Positions 9,361 to 18,901 are shown, counted from the stretch's first letter. The stretch: 64,000 nucleotides of DNA from Marinobacter azerbaijanicus (GCF_030250645.1 NZ_JASSVS010000014.1:84888-148887); one strand, 5' to 3'. The notes: generated by a model from the sequence alone, not told the origin. Numbers and translations are program-made.

Positions 9361-10869
9361 CTACCTGCTCCGGTGGGTCACACGAAGGACCTCTTCAACC
9401 GTGGTCACCCCATCCAGAATTTTCTGAACGCCATCGGCATGGATACTGGGGCCATGGAGCCGGGCTTCGTGCTCAAGATCCAGCTCCCCTGCCCGTTTGT
9501 GGATCAGGGAACTGATCTCCTCATTCACTTCAACCACTTCATAGATACCTATACGGCCCCGGTAGCCCAACTGGTTGCAGTGCTCGCAACCGATTGCGCG
9601 ATAGATGGTAGGCGGACTGGAGGGGTCCTGCTGCAGGAATTCGCAATGCTCCTCACTGGGTTCATAGGGCTCGCGGCAATCCTTGCAAAGTACCCGCACC
9701 AGGCGCTGGGCGACAATACCCACAAGACTTGAGGAGATCAGGAAAGGCTCAATGCCCATGTCCATCAATCGGGTGATGGCACCCACCGCTGTGTTGGTGT
9801 GCAGGGTGGAAAGCACGAGGTGGCCTGTCAGGCTGGCCTGAACCGCAATTTCCGCGGTTTCAAGGTCCCGGATCTCACCGATCATCACCACATCCGGATC
9901 CTGACGCAGGATCGCCCGAAGCCCCCGGGCAAAGGTCATGTCCACCTTGGTATTGACCTGTGTCTGTCCGATCCCGGGCAGGTTGTACTCAATGGGATCC
10001 TCAACGGTCAGGATGTTGCGACTGCGGTCGTTTATTTCCTGCAGCGATGCATAAAGCGTTGTCGATTTACCGGAGCCGGTCGGCCCGGTTACCAGCAGGA
10101 TACCGTAAGGCCGGTAGATAAGCCGGCGCAGTATTTTAAGATCTCCACCGGCCATCCCCAGGGATTCAAGACGAATGTTGCCAGCCTGTTTGTCCAGCAA
10201 GCGCAGCACCACCCGCTCACCACTGGAGGACGGCATGGTGGAAACCCGGATATCGACTTCCCGGCCCGCCACCCGCAGCGCAATACGACCGTCCTGGGGA
10301 ACCCGCTTTTCAGCAATATCCAGTTTCGCCATCACTTTGATACGGGAAACCAGCAGCGGCGCCAGTGCACGTTTGGGCTGAACCACTTCCCGCAGCACGC
10401 CGTCCACACGGAAGCGGACCACCAGGCGGGTTTCGTAGGTTTCAATGTGCACATCCGAGGCACTACTCTTTACAGCCTCTGTCAGGATGGCGTTAATCAG
10501 TCGGATAATGGGGGCGTCGTCTTCCTGCTCCAGCAGATCCTCGGTTTCCGGAACCGAATCCGCCAGCGAGGCCAGATCCATGTCGTCGCCAATACCTTCA
10601 ACCATCTGCATGGCTTCAGCGGAATCATTCTGATAGGCCGCATTCAGGGCGGCATCAAACCTGGCAGGCTCAATGGTGGAAAACCTGGCCCGACCACCAC
10701 TGATGCGGTTTGCCTCCGCCAGCGCGGAGTGGCCGGCCCCTGGGCGTACCAGGATGACGGGCTCGCCATCGTCGTCACGGGTCAGAATCACGCCGTTGCG
10801 TTTTGCGAACGTGAAGGGAAGACGGCCGACCGGAGCATCCTGCGGCTGAAGTTCTGTGTCTGTGTCCAC
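9361..10869 (-). CDS. gspE: Type II secretion ATPase GspE
   Basis: Cytoplasmic hexameric ATPase that powers pseudopilus assembly. It has the Walker A motif GPTGSGKST, the Asp box EDPIE, Walker B VVMIGEIRDLETAE, the His box LSTLHTNTAVGAI and the zinc-binding pair CKDC/CEHC that marks GspE rather than retraction ATPases. The GTG start at 10869 is preferred because GAGGA lies seven bases upstream, giving 502 residues starting with DTDTELQPQ; an in-frame TTG 21 codons earlier lacks a ribosome site. It heads the minus-strand operon and is transcribed away from gspC. Confidence 0.93.
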   Translation of the reverse strand: MDTDTELQPQDAPVGRLPFTFAKRNGVILTRDDDGEPVILVRPGAGHSALAEANRISGGRARFSTIEPARFDAALNAAYQNDSAEAMQMVEGIGDDMDLASLADSVPETEDLLEQEDDAPIIRLINAILTEAVKSSASDVHIETYETRLVVRFRVDGVLREVVQPKRALAPLLVSRIKVMAKLDIAEKRVPQDGRIALRVAGREVDIRVSTMPSSSGERVVLRLLDKQAGNIRLESLGMAGGDLKILRRLIYRPYGILLVTGPTGSGKSTTLYASLQEINDRSRNILTVEDPIEYNLPGIGQTQVNTKVDMTFARGLRAILRQDPDVVMIGEIRDLETAEIAVQASLTGHLVLSTLHTNTAVGAITRLMDMGIEPFLISSSLVGIVAQRLVRVLCKDCREPYEPSEEHCEFLQQDPSSPPTIYRAIGCEHCNQLGYRGRIGIYEVVEVNEEISSLIHKRAGELDLEHEARLHGPSIHADGVQKILDGVTTVEEVLRVTHRSR

Positions 10870-11064
10870 GATCGTCCTCGTTTTGTTGCCGGGGGCCGGA
10901 AGGCGAGAGTTCCAGAATCCCTTTTTATTCAATTAATTCAGAAAGGCTACCATAGGATATGGAACCGCTGAATAACTCTATACACTATACTGCCAATAAA
11001 ACGTTGCAGTCTGATAACCTGTGGGCCTTTTGCCGGCTCTCACCAGCTCTCTTCGGGACAATCA
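10870..11064. promoter_or_regulatory. Divergent control region between gspE and gspC
   Basis: AT-rich spacer between the oppositely transcribed gspE operon and gspC. The segment 10975-11005 contains overlapping TATA-like hexamers on both strands (CTATACACTATACT), reasonable -10 candidates, but I cannot pick convincing -35 elements. Because both transcripts start here, shared regulation of the secretion genes is plausible. A GGGACA lies just ahead of the gspC ATG. Confidence 0.35.
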
Positions 11065-11721
11065 ATGCTTTTAACCAGCTCGAGGTTACCACTGTTACTT
11101 GCCGCCGTCGCAGGCCTTTCCATGATCACTGTGACAGCCTGGCAGGCATATCGTTTCTGGCAGAACGAAATCGGTGCAACAACAGTCACTGCTTCAGGTA
11201 CCACTCAGACATCAACAGATGTCCCCTCGGAACCAGACGTCAATCTGGCCTCTCTTGACCTGTTTGGAAAGCCCGGCGCGGTCCAGGGTCAGGCAGAGCC
11301 AGACACCGAGAATCTGCCGGAAACCAACCTTCGGCTTTTTCTGAGAGGCGTGCTGGCAGCCTCCGGCGATTTCCCCGGCAGTGCGCTGATTGAAGACGAT
11401 AAAAGCAGAACCGAAGCCTATCTCGTCGGTGACGAACTCCCGGGCGATGCCACACTTCGATCAGTACGGGCCAACCGGGTCATCATTGAAAGAGGCGGCA
11501 AACTCGAGAATCTCTATTTTCCTGAGGATGAAGACCGCTCGGGGGTCTCCCTGGCATCCAGCCAGACATCCGGGGACGATGAAGAACCGGACCAGTCCCG
11601 GGTCCAGCCAGCCACCACAGGCCAGTCATCGCAGGGCGCCAGCGGAAACAGCGAACAACGCAGGGAGGAGATTCGCCAGCGGCTGGAGCAGCTTCGAGAA
11701 CGCCTGAGAAACAACAACTGA
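11065..11721 (+). CDS. gspC: Type II secretion protein GspC, short form
   Basis: Inner-membrane protein that couples the platform to the secretin GspD. The 218-residue product has a membrane segment at about residues 8-28, a linker, and an HR domain (SLDLFGKP, then LFLRGVLAASGDFPGSALIED and RSVRANRVIIERGGKLENL). After this homology region there is no PDZ domain; the protein ends in a Ser/Gln-rich stretch and a charged, probably coiled tail (EEIRQRLEQLRERLRNNN). PDZ-less forms with coiled tails are known in the family. The gene stands alone, divergent from the other gsp genes, with a different gene, not gspD, directly after it. Confidence 0.85.
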   Translation: MLLTSSRLPLLLAAVAGLSMITVTAWQAYRFWQNEIGATTVTASGTTQTSTDVPSEPDVNLASLDLFGKPGAVQGQAEPDTENLPETNLRLFLRGVLAASGDFPGSALIEDDKSRTEAYLVGDELPGDATLRSVRANRVIIERGGKLENLYFPEDEDRSGVSLASSQTSGDDEEPDQSRVQPATTGQSSQGASGNSEQRREEIRQRLEQLRERLRNNN

Positions 11722-11729
11722 GGAACCCC

Positions 11730-12392
11730 ATGGAGACGGCCGCACTGATGCCCCGAAGCCGATGCTCCCTGCTCTCCATGGTCCTGATGGTTACCACGCT
11801 GACAGTGGCGGCCCTTGAGCTCAGTGAACGCCTGATGGACTACGTCCAGTCCGAGTTCGGCGACGAAGCCCGCAGCCGCCTGGAAACCTGGCAAAACCTG
11901 CACAACATGGCCTCGAACGCAGCCGTCGACCGGCAGCTGAGGCTGGTCAATTCCTTCTTTAACCGCGCCCGCTTCGTGACCGACATGGAACATTGGGGCC
12001 AAGAAGACTACTGGGCCACACCGGTTGAGTTGCTGACCACCAACGGTGGAGATTGCGAGGACTATTCCATTGCCAAGTACCTGACACTGAAGTCCATGGG
12101 CGTGCCGGATGAACAACTGCGCATTGTCTATGTCAAGGCTCTGGAACTCAACCAGGCCCACATGGTGCTCGCCTGGTACCCGGAGCCGGACGCAGATCCC
12201 CTGATACTCGATAACCTGATCAACGACATAAGGCCTGCCTCTCAACGTACGGACCTGGAACCGGTATACAGTTTCAATGGCGACGGCCTGTGGCTCAATC
12301 GGTCCGGTGATGACAACAAGCGTATCGGGGATGCCGAGAGGCTCTCTCACTGGCAGGATCTGAACAGCCGGCTCATTGATAGCCTTCGGTGA
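11730..12392 (+). CDS. Transglutaminase-like cysteine peptidase (LapG-like)
   Basis: Periplasmic cysteine peptidase of the BTLCP family (peptidase C93), the family of LapG, which releases cell-surface adhesins when cyclic-di-GMP falls. The 220-residue protein has an N-terminal signal-like hydrophobic segment, the WGQEDYWATPVELL block, and a Cys-His-Asp triad at Cys109 (GGDCEDY), His144 (QAHMVL) and Asp161 (ILDNL). The ATG has GAGGA upstream and lies eight bases after gspC, so the two are probably co-transcribed. No LapD-like receptor or giant adhesin is visible in the window, so the substrate is unknown. A role limited to type II secretion cannot be excluded. Confidence 0.8.
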   Translation: METAALMPRSRCSLLSMVLMVTTLTVAALELSERLMDYVQSEFGDEARSRLETWQNLHNMASNAAVDRQLRLVNSFFNRARFVTDMEHWGQEDYWATPVELLTTNGGDCEDYSIAKYLTLKSMGVPDEQLRIVYVKALELNQAHMVLAWYPEPDADPLILDNLINDIRPASQRTDLEPVYSFNGDGLWLNRSGDDNKRIGDAERLSHWQDLNSRLIDSLR

Positions 12393-12546
12393 AACCCGGG
12401 ATGGCGGCATAAGACACAACAGTTGTCGCCAGGTGACAGTCCGGCCCGGGCGATTGCCGGTACAATCGTCAGCCAATACCGATCACAGAACCCGACTGCC
12501 TGCCCCCACCCGGGGACACAGGCGGCACAACGGAGGAATTGCCAAC

Positions 12547-14139
12547 ATGCGACGATGGAATGGCTGGGGCGACGACCAGTTCAACCTTGAACTACCCGAT
12601 GGCGGGCGCCAATTCCTGGAGGAACGCATAGGCAGGGCCGCACCTCTTGATGACAGCTCCCTGGAGTCAGCCTGTGCACAGGTGCCGGCAAGCCGGCTAC
12701 CGGAACACCCCGCCGTAGTTACCGACGCCGAGGACCGGGTGCGCCATGCCCGTGGCCAGAGCCTGGCTGACTGGCTTGCCATGCGCAGCGGTGATTTCGG
12801 TGTCTTCCCTGATGGCGTGGCCTACCCGGAATCGTCAAAGGATGTTGAAGACCTGCTGAGCTACGCCGCAGACCATGGCGTTTCACTGATCCCCTACGGC
12901 GGCGGCACCAGTGTTGCGGGGCACATCAACCCGGTAGCCAGCGAACAACCCGTATTGACTGTCGACATGGGGCGCATGAACCGGCTGATCGACCTCGACA
13001 GGGAAAGCCAGATTGCTACCTTCGGTGCCGGCACCCCGGGGCCTCTGGTGGAATCCCAGTTGCGTGCGCTGGGTTACACACTGGGCCACTTCCCCCAGTC
13101 GTTCGAGCTTTCCACCATCGGTGGCTGGGTAGCGAGCCGCTCCAGTGGCCAGCAATCACTGCGCTACGGTCGCATCGAGCAGTTATTTGCCGGCGGCCGT
13201 ATTGAGACACTCCAGGGTACGCTGGAGATTCCCACCATCCCCGCGTCCAGCGCCGGCCCCGATATCCGCGAGATGATTCTGGGTTCCGAAGGCCGCATCG
13301 GCCTGATTACGGAAGTCAAGGTGCGGGTTACCGCCCTCCCCGCCCATGAAAGCTTTCACGTGGTGTTCTTTCCTTCCTGGGACAAGGCCCGGACCGCCTG
13401 CCGCAAGCTGGTGCAGAACCGCACGCAGCTTTCCATGCTGCGTCTGAGCAATGCCACCGAAACCGAGACCCAGCTTGCCCTGGCCGGCCATCCCGGACTG
13501 ATTGCCATGCTGGAATCCTATCTGTCATTGCGGGGGGCAAAAACCGGCAAATGCATGATGACCTTCGGCATCACAGGCAGCAAGCGCCAGTGCAGCAACG
13601 CGCTCAAAGAAACCCGGGCCATCTGCGGCGAGTACGATGGCCTGTATACCGGCAGAAAACTGGGTGACAAGTGGGCCGCCAAACGCTTTACCATGCCCTA
13701 CCTGAGAGAGGCGCTCTGGAAGCTTGGCTACGCGGTCGACACCCTCGAAACCGCAACTGACTGGGATAACGTGGACAATCTCTTAAAGCTGATTGAAGAA
13801 AACCTTCGCAACCAGCTGAATACAAAGAATGAATCGGTTCATGTATTCACCCATCTTTCACATTTTTACACCCAGGGATGCAGCATTTACACCACCTATG
13901 TATTCCGTGTAGCCGACAGCTACGAGGAAACTCTGGCGCGCTGGAAAGTACTGAAAGACTCCACCTCCGCCGTCATCGTCAACAATCGCGGCACCATCAG
14001 CCACCAGCATGGCGTCGGCAAGGACCACGCTCCCTTCCTGCCGGTTGAGAAAGGCGAACTGGGGATGCTGGCCATTGGTTCGTTGTGCCATGCCTTCGAT
14101 CCGGCAGGCCTGCTAAACCCAAAAACTCTGGTTGAATAA
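12547..14139 (+). CDS. FAD-binding oxidase similar to alkyl-dihydroxyacetonephosphate synthase
   Basis: A 530-residue flavoprotein of the vanillyl-alcohol oxidase fold. It opens with MRRWNGWGDD; the PCMH-type FAD domain has the GGGTSVAGH loop (about residues 118-126) and STIGGWVASRSSGQQS, and the C-terminal domain has THLSHFYTQGCSIYTTYVFR and SHQHGVGKDHAPFL. These blocks resemble alkylglycerone-phosphate synthase more closely than D-lactate dehydrogenase. In the eukaryotic synthase the corresponding site reads SHHHGVGK, so the middle His is Gln here. The chosen ATG has GGAGGA upstream; the frame is open about 57 codons further, without a better site. The glpD-like gene follows by two bases. 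Actual substrate is unproven. Confidence 0.78.
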   Translation: MRRWNGWGDDQFNLELPDGGRQFLEERIGRAAPLDDSSLESACAQVPASRLPEHPAVVTDAEDRVRHARGQSLADWLAMRSGDFGVFPDGVAYPESSKDVEDLLSYAADHGVSLIPYGGGTSVAGHINPVASEQPVLTVDMGRMNRLIDLDRESQIATFGAGTPGPLVESQLRALGYTLGHFPQSFELSTIGGWVASRSSGQQSLRYGRIEQLFAGGRIETLQGTLEIPTIPASSAGPDIREMILGSEGRIGLITEVKVRVTALPAHESFHVVFFPSWDKARTACRKLVQNRTQLSMLRLSNATETETQLALAGHPGLIAMLESYLSLRGAKTGKCMMTFGITGSKRQCSNALKETRAICGEYDGLYTGRKLGDKWAAKRFTMPYLREALWKLGYAVDTLETATDWDNVDNLLKLIEENLRNQLNTKNESVHVFTHLSHFYTQGCSIYTTYVFRVADSYEETLARWKVLKDSTSAVIVNNRGTISHQHGVGKDHAPFLPVEKGELGMLAIGSLCHAFDPAGLLNPKTLVE

Positions 14140-14141
14140 TA

Positions 14142-15746
14142 ATGTCCATGAGCCGAGCACAAAAACTGGAGCAGATCCGCACTGCCCCTGACTTTGACCT
14201 GGTGGTGGTCGGCGGAGGCATCACTGGCGCCGGAGTTGCAAGGGAAGCGGCAGGCAGCGGCATGCGCACACTGCTGGTGGAACAGAACGACTTTTCCTGG
14301 GGAACCTCCAGCCGTTCTTCAAAAATGGTTCATGGTGGGCTGCGTTACCTGGGGAGCGGCCACTTCAGCCTGACAAGGGACGCCGTTCAGGAGCGGGAAA
14401 GACTGATGGCAGAGGCGCCCGGGTTGATCGACCCACTGCGTTTTATCATGCCCCATTTCCGCAAACAGTTTCCCGGCCCACGGTTGTTCCAGATCCTGTT
14501 GCGAGTCTATGACCGTATTGCCCACAATCCTTCGCGGCAGCGGCTGTCGCCCACTGAGACCCTGCAGTGGGTGCCGGGACTGGCCACCGGAAACCTGGTC
14601 GCAGCAAGCGGGTTCACCGATGCGGTGACTGACGATTCCCGCCTGGTTCAGCGAATCATTGAGGAAGCCGAAGCCGACGGTGCACTCTGTCTGAATTACC
14701 TGCAGGCCGACGAAGTCCTTCGTGATGGGGAAAGTTCTGCCGTAACGGGCATTCGTCTCCACGATACCATTTCCAGGGGCCAGCCCCTCACTGTCAACGC
14801 ATCCCTGGTGATCAATGCCACCGGCGCATGGGCGCGACAGCTGCAGCAGACTGACGATGGCAAAACCCGTATACGGCCACTCAGGGGCAGCCACCTGGTG
14901 CTTCCCTACAACCGCCTGCCGGTTTCCTGCTCGGTATCCCTGTTTCATCCAAAGGACCGGCGCCCGGTATTCGCATTTCCATGGCAAGGCACCACGGTGC
15001 TGGGCACCACCGACCTGGATCACCACGACAACCTTTCACGGGAGCCTGCCATTACCCGGGAAGAGCTGGATTACCTTCTAGAGATATCGGATACGCTGTT
15101 TCCGGCCAGCGCCATTACCGAGAAAGATATCATTGCCACCTGGGCCGGAGTGCGGCCGGTGGTCAGTGAAAAAACCGGAGATACAAAGGGCATCAAGCCC
15201 TCGAAGGAAAACCGCGAACACGTGATCTGGTCCGACAACGGACTGATCAGTATTGCCGGCGGCAAACTCACCACCTTCCGGCTGATCGCACGGGAAGTGC
15301 TTGAACGGGCGCGTGACCTGATGCCGGGCCTGTCGCTGCGAGATGACTCCGCCCCGGTTTTCTCCCCGCCGCCGCCTCTCCTGCGGCCGACAGACATCAC
15401 CCACAGAAACTGGGAGCGCCTTCAGGGCTTTTACGGCCCTGCGCTGGAACAGGTTCTGAATGCCGGTTCTCACCAGACCATTGCCCCTTCGGACACGCTC
15501 TGGGCGGAACTGGCGTGGGCCGCAGCCAATACCGATGTCGTACATCTGGATGATCTGCTGCTGCGCCGCACCCGGTTGGGGCTGATACTGCCCTCCGGCG
15601 GCGAAGCCCTGCTGCCGGAAATACGCAGGGTATGCCAGCCTGTAATGGGGTGGGATAACGATACCTGGAACCGGGAGCAGACCCGCTATCTCGACATCTG
15701 GCGGGCCAGCTATTCGCTTCCTGCGGTTAATGGCGAGCAGGCATGA
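14142..15746 (+). CDS. glpD: Glycerol-3-phosphate dehydrogenase/oxidase (GlpD-like)
   Basis: Membrane-associated FAD enzyme oxidising sn-glycerol-3-phosphate to dihydroxyacetone phosphate. The 534-residue protein has the N-terminal FAD motif VVVGGGITGAGVAREA (about residues 22-37), the family signature SRSSKMVHGGLRYL, a central LVINATGAWA, the TWAGVRPVVSE segment and a C-terminal DAO_C domain. It lies between an alkyl-DHAP-synthase-like gene and an FGGY kinase, overlapping the latter by four bases, so it is probably the paralogue of a separate main glpD rather than the general glycerol catabolic enzyme. That is inference from context only. Confidence 0.87.
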   Translation: MSMSRAQKLEQIRTAPDFDLVVVGGGITGAGVAREAAGSGMRTLLVEQNDFSWGTSSRSSKMVHGGLRYLGSGHFSLTRDAVQERERLMAEAPGLIDPLRFIMPHFRKQFPGPRLFQILLRVYDRIAHNPSRQRLSPTETLQWVPGLATGNLVAASGFTDAVTDDSRLVQRIIEEAEADGALCLNYLQADEVLRDGESSAVTGIRLHDTISRGQPLTVNASLVINATGAWARQLQQTDDGKTRIRPLRGSHLVLPYNRLPVSCSVSLFHPKDRRPVFAFPWQGTTVLGTTDLDHHDNLSREPAITREELDYLLEISDTLFPASAITEKDIIATWAGVRPVVSEKTGDTKGIKPSKENREHVIWSDNGLISIAGGKLTTFRLIAREVLERARDLMPGLSLRDDSAPVFSPPPPLLRPTDITHRNWERLQGFYGPALEQVLNAGSHQTIAPSDTLWAELAWAAANTDVVHLDDLLLRRTRLGLILPSGGEALLPEIRRVCQPVMGWDNDTWNREQTRYLDIWRASYSLPAVNGEQA

Positions 15747-17305
15747 AACCGACCGAGCCGCTGATACTGGCCATCGACAACGGCACCCAGAGTGTTCGCG
15801 CGCTGCTGTTCGATACCCGCGGAAACCTGGCAGGCAAGGGCAAGCAGGATATCGAGCCTTACTTTTCCGAACAGCCTGGCTGGGCCGAGCAACACCCGGA
15901 ATACTTCTGGGAGGCCCTGGGGAAGGCATGTGACCTGCTCTGGCAGAACACCACGGCGGATCCGGGCCAGGTCGCCGGCGTTACCGTAACCACCCAGCGC
16001 GGTACCGTGATCAACCTGGACAGGAACGGCGAACCACTGAGACCCGCCATTATCTGGCTGGACCAGCGCCACGCCAGGGTAGACGGCCCCGTAACAGGCC
16101 CCTGGGGCTTGCTGTTCAAACTGCTGCGCCTGGAACCCACCGTCGACCGTTTCCGTGAGAAAACCCAGGCTAACTGGATCGCCCAGAACCAGCCGGAAAT
16201 CTGGTCTGAAACACGCCATTTCCTGTTGCTTTCCGGGTACCTGAATTACCGGCTGACTGGCCAGTTCCGTGATTCGGTGGGCAGCCAGGTAGGCTATATA
16301 CCCTTTGACTACAAGCGCCACCGGTGGGCAGGCAAACACGATTTCAAGTGGCGGACAATGCCGGTCACACCGGACATGCTGCCGGAACTGGTAAAGCCCG
16401 GCGAGCGGGTGGGCGAACTGACTGCCGAGGCAGCCGCCCATCTTGGGCTTCCGGAAGCATTGCCGGTTATTGCCGCGGCCTCGGACAAAGCCTGCGAGAT
16501 ACTGGGATCTGGCGGCCTGAGCCCGGAGATCGGCTGCATGAGTTACGGCACCACGGCTACGATCAACACCACCAGCAGGCGCTACATTGAGCCGGTACGT
16601 ATGATGCCGCCCTACCCGTCCGCCCTGCCCGGCAACTATTCAACGGAAGTCATGATCTACCGTGGCTTCTGGATGGTGAGCTGGTTCAAACGGGAATTCG
16701 GCCTGCGGGAGCAGAAACTGGCAGAGCAGAAAGGCATTGAGCCGGAAGCACTGTTCGACGAGTTGGTCCGCGCCGTTCCCCCGGGTTCCATGGGCCTGAT
16801 GCTGCAGCCCTACTGGTCCCCCGGCGTACGCCAGCCCGGCCCAGAGGCCAAGGGATCAATCATCGGCTTCGGGGACGTTCACACCCGCTCCCACATCTAT
16901 CGCGCCATTCTGGAAGGGCTGGCCTATGCATTGCGGGAGGGTAAGGAGCGCATCGAGAAACGCAGCGGCATTCCCATACGCAAACTGCGGGTGGCCGGGG
17001 GTGGCTCCCAGAGCGACGCGGCCATGCAACTGACCGCCGATGTGTTCGGGCTGCCCGCTGAACGCCCCCATACCTACGAGACATCCGGCCTGGGCGCTGC
17101 CATTGATGCCGCCGTGGGACTGGGCCTGCACCCGGATTTTGAAACTGCCGTCAGCGCCATGACCCGCGTCGGGGATGTTTTTCATCCACACGAGGATGCC
17201 CGGCAGTTATACGATCGGCTTTATCGCGAGGTGTACCTCAAGATGTATCCGCAACTGCAACCCCTGTATCGGAAAATACGGGACATCACCGGCTACCCTC
17301 AATAA
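15743..17305 (+). CDS. FGGY-family carbohydrate kinase
   Basis: A 520-residue sugar/polyol kinase. The N-terminal phosphate-1 motif LAIDNGTQSVRALLFD and the WLDQRHAR block define the FGGY family; the C-terminal half holds the ATP-binding GLAYALREG and RVAGGGSQSDAAMQLTADVFG signature. Glycerol kinase is the closest context-based guess since glpD overlaps its start, but the substrate-binding residues differ enough from GlpK that a different polyol or phospho-acceptor is possible. It is the last gene of the trio; 110 bases follow before the next gene. Confidence 0.85.
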   Translation: MKPTEPLILAIDNGTQSVRALLFDTRGNLAGKGKQDIEPYFSEQPGWAEQHPEYFWEALGKACDLLWQNTTADPGQVAGVTVTTQRGTVINLDRNGEPLRPAIIWLDQRHARVDGPVTGPWGLLFKLLRLEPTVDRFREKTQANWIAQNQPEIWSETRHFLLLSGYLNYRLTGQFRDSVGSQVGYIPFDYKRHRWAGKHDFKWRTMPVTPDMLPELVKPGERVGELTAEAAAHLGLPEALPVIAAASDKACEILGSGGLSPEIGCMSYGTTATINTTSRRYIEPVRMMPPYPSALPGNYSTEVMIYRGFWMVSWFKREFGLREQKLAEQKGIEPEALFDELVRAVPPGSMGLMLQPYWSPGVRQPGPEAKGSIIGFGDVHTRSHIYRAILEGLAYALREGKERIEKRSGIPIRKLRVAGGGSQSDAAMQLTADVFGLPAERPHTYETSGLGAAIDAAVGLGLHPDFETAVSAMTRVGDVFHPHEDARQLYDRLYREVYLKMYPQLQPLYRKIRDITGYPQ

Positions 17306-17415
17306 CATCCATAAGCCAACATTCTCTTGAATTTAATGCCCAGTCCGGTAAAACTCAGGAGCTTCCACAGAACAATAATTTCCTGGTTCCGACCAAGAGC
17401 ATTAAGGCACGCCCG

Positions 17416-18258
17416 ATGTCCGTTGCAGACTACCTGATACCTTACGACTTCTCGCCGGTGACAATACTGGGCTTTGTGCTTGTACTGGGATTCTACGGCT
17501 ACGGACTGCTGAAAATGCCCGAGGAAAACCGGCCCGGCAGCGGGCGGATACTGGTCTTCGTGGTCGGTGTGATGATGTGTTACGCGGTCATGCAGACCCG
17601 ATTTGATTACTACTCCCAGTATATGTTCTTCGTTCATCGGGGCCAGCACCTGATTCTTCACCACCTGGGACCTTTCCTGATAGCGCTCTCCAACCCCCTG
17701 CCGGTGATGCGTTTTCTCTACAGCCGGATCAGCCCCGGAACAAGACGGGCCCTGAAACCGCTAGGGTGGATATACCGGTTCCTGCAGCATCCCGCCATTG
17801 CGTCCTTCCTGTTCGTTGGCCTGATCTACTTCTGGTTGTGGCCGCCGATTCATTTTGACGCCATGCTCAGCCGTGACCTTTACTGGATCATGAACTGGAG
17901 CATGCTGCTGGATGGCCTGTTGTTCTGGTGGCTGATCTTTGACTCCCGTTCGCCCGTCAACAGCAATGCCCTGGGCTATGGCAAGCGCATCCTGCTGCTG
18001 GCCCTGGTGGCGATTCCGCAGATGATCCTGGGTGCCACTATCGTATTTTCCCGGGGCATGGTCTACGACGTCTATGAGGTGTGCGGCCGCGCCTGGCCTA
18101 TGCCGCCAGAGACTGACCAGTTGCTGGGCGGACTGCTCACCTGGATTCCACCGGCGATGATGAGCATTCTCGGCATATTGATCATCCTGCGCCGCGCCAT
18201 GCGCGAGGATGGCAAGGTGTCCCCCTATTCCGAAGAACTGAAGGCAAGCCACTCATGA
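17416..18258 (+). CDS. Cytochrome c oxidase assembly protein, CtaG (caa3) type
   Basis: Polytopic membrane protein of 280 residues with about seven hydrophobic segments, for example ILGFVLVLGFYGYGLL, ILVFVVGVMMCYAVMQ and ILLLALVAIPQMILGATIVF. The HRGQHLILHHLGPFLIAL block with clustered histidines, and a DGLLFWWLIFDSRSP loop, are typical of the CtaG_Cox family, required for assembly of heme-copper oxidase. It is not homologous to Cox11, which is sometimes given the same name. It overlaps the SCO gene by four bases, so both likely serve copper-centre maturation. No oxidase subunit genes are visible in this window. Confidence 0.85.
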   Translation: MSVADYLIPYDFSPVTILGFVLVLGFYGYGLLKMPEENRPGSGRILVFVVGVMMCYAVMQTRFDYYSQYMFFVHRGQHLILHHLGPFLIALSNPLPVMRFLYSRISPGTRRALKPLGWIYRFLQHPAIASFLFVGLIYFWLWPPIHFDAMLSRDLYWIMNWSMLLDGLLFWWLIFDSRSPVNSNALGYGKRILLLALVAIPQMILGATIVFSRGMVYDVYEVCGRAWPMPPETDQLLGGLLTWIPPAMMSILGILIILRRAMREDGKVSPYSEELKASHS

Positions 18259-18878
18259 CAATCCAGTCTCATTCACGCCTGCTCAGAATGCTGTCAGTAA
18301 CGGCCATGACTGTGGCAACGGTGATACTGGCCGGCTGCCTTGGCGACGACGAGTCCTGGCGAGGCAAGGACATCAGCGGCCTGATGCCGGAGCTGGCCTT
18401 TGAGTTGACAGACACGTCAGGTAACACCATCACCGCCAGTGAAACGAACGGCGAAATCCGGATGCTGTTCTTCGGCTTTACCTCCTGCCCTGACGTTTGC
18501 CCCGCCACGCTCCAGAAGCTGGCCCGTGCAGTGAACGATATGCCTGACAATCTGCAGAAGGACACCCGCATCGTCTTCGTCAGCGTAGACCCGCGCAGAG
18601 ACACGCCGGATCGGATTGAAAGTTACGTCGATTTCTTCAGCGAAAGAGCCATCGGCCTCACCGGTGAAGAAAAGGCGCTGCGGGAACTGAGTAAACGCTA
18701 CCGTACCACCTTCGGCTACGATGACCCGGATGCGGAAGGCAACTACAACGTCTCCCACAGCGGCGCCGTCTACGTGTTCGACCGCGAGGGAGACGCCCGC
18801 CTTCTGTTCAGGCCCGACCTGAGTGTCGAAGACATCCGGGCGGACCTGGTTGCGCTGGCACAGGAAAACAATTCCTGA
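18255..18878 (+). CDS. SCO/SenC copper-chaperone lipoprotein
   Basis: Membrane-anchored thioredoxin-fold protein that delivers copper to the CuA site of cytochrome oxidase or reduces it. The 207-residue product has a lipoprotein signal with lipobox ILAGC (Cys28), the copper-binding FTSCPDVCP (Cys78, Cys82) and the conserved His168 in NVSHSGAVYVFD, with VSVDPRRDTPDR between them. All three copper ligands are present. It overlaps the CtaG-type gene by four bases. Confidence 0.92.
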   Translation: MTIQSHSRLLRMLSVTAMTVATVILAGCLGDDESWRGKDISGLMPELAFELTDTSGNTITASETNGEIRMLFFGFTSCPDVCPATLQKLARAVNDMPDNLQKDTRIVFVSVDPRRDTPDRIESYVDFFSERAIGLTGEEKALRELSKRYRTTFGYDDPDAEGNYNVSHSGAVYVFDREGDARLLFRPDLSVEDIRADLVALAQENNS

Positions 18879-18901
18879 TGCGAATCCCCCGCCATCCGGA
18901 G

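Noticed and set aside
11730..12392. GspD-linked or transglutaminase function for the gene after gspC
   Set aside because: The Cys-His-Asp spacing and WGQEDYWATP block match the BTLCP/LapG family; it is far too short for a secretin.
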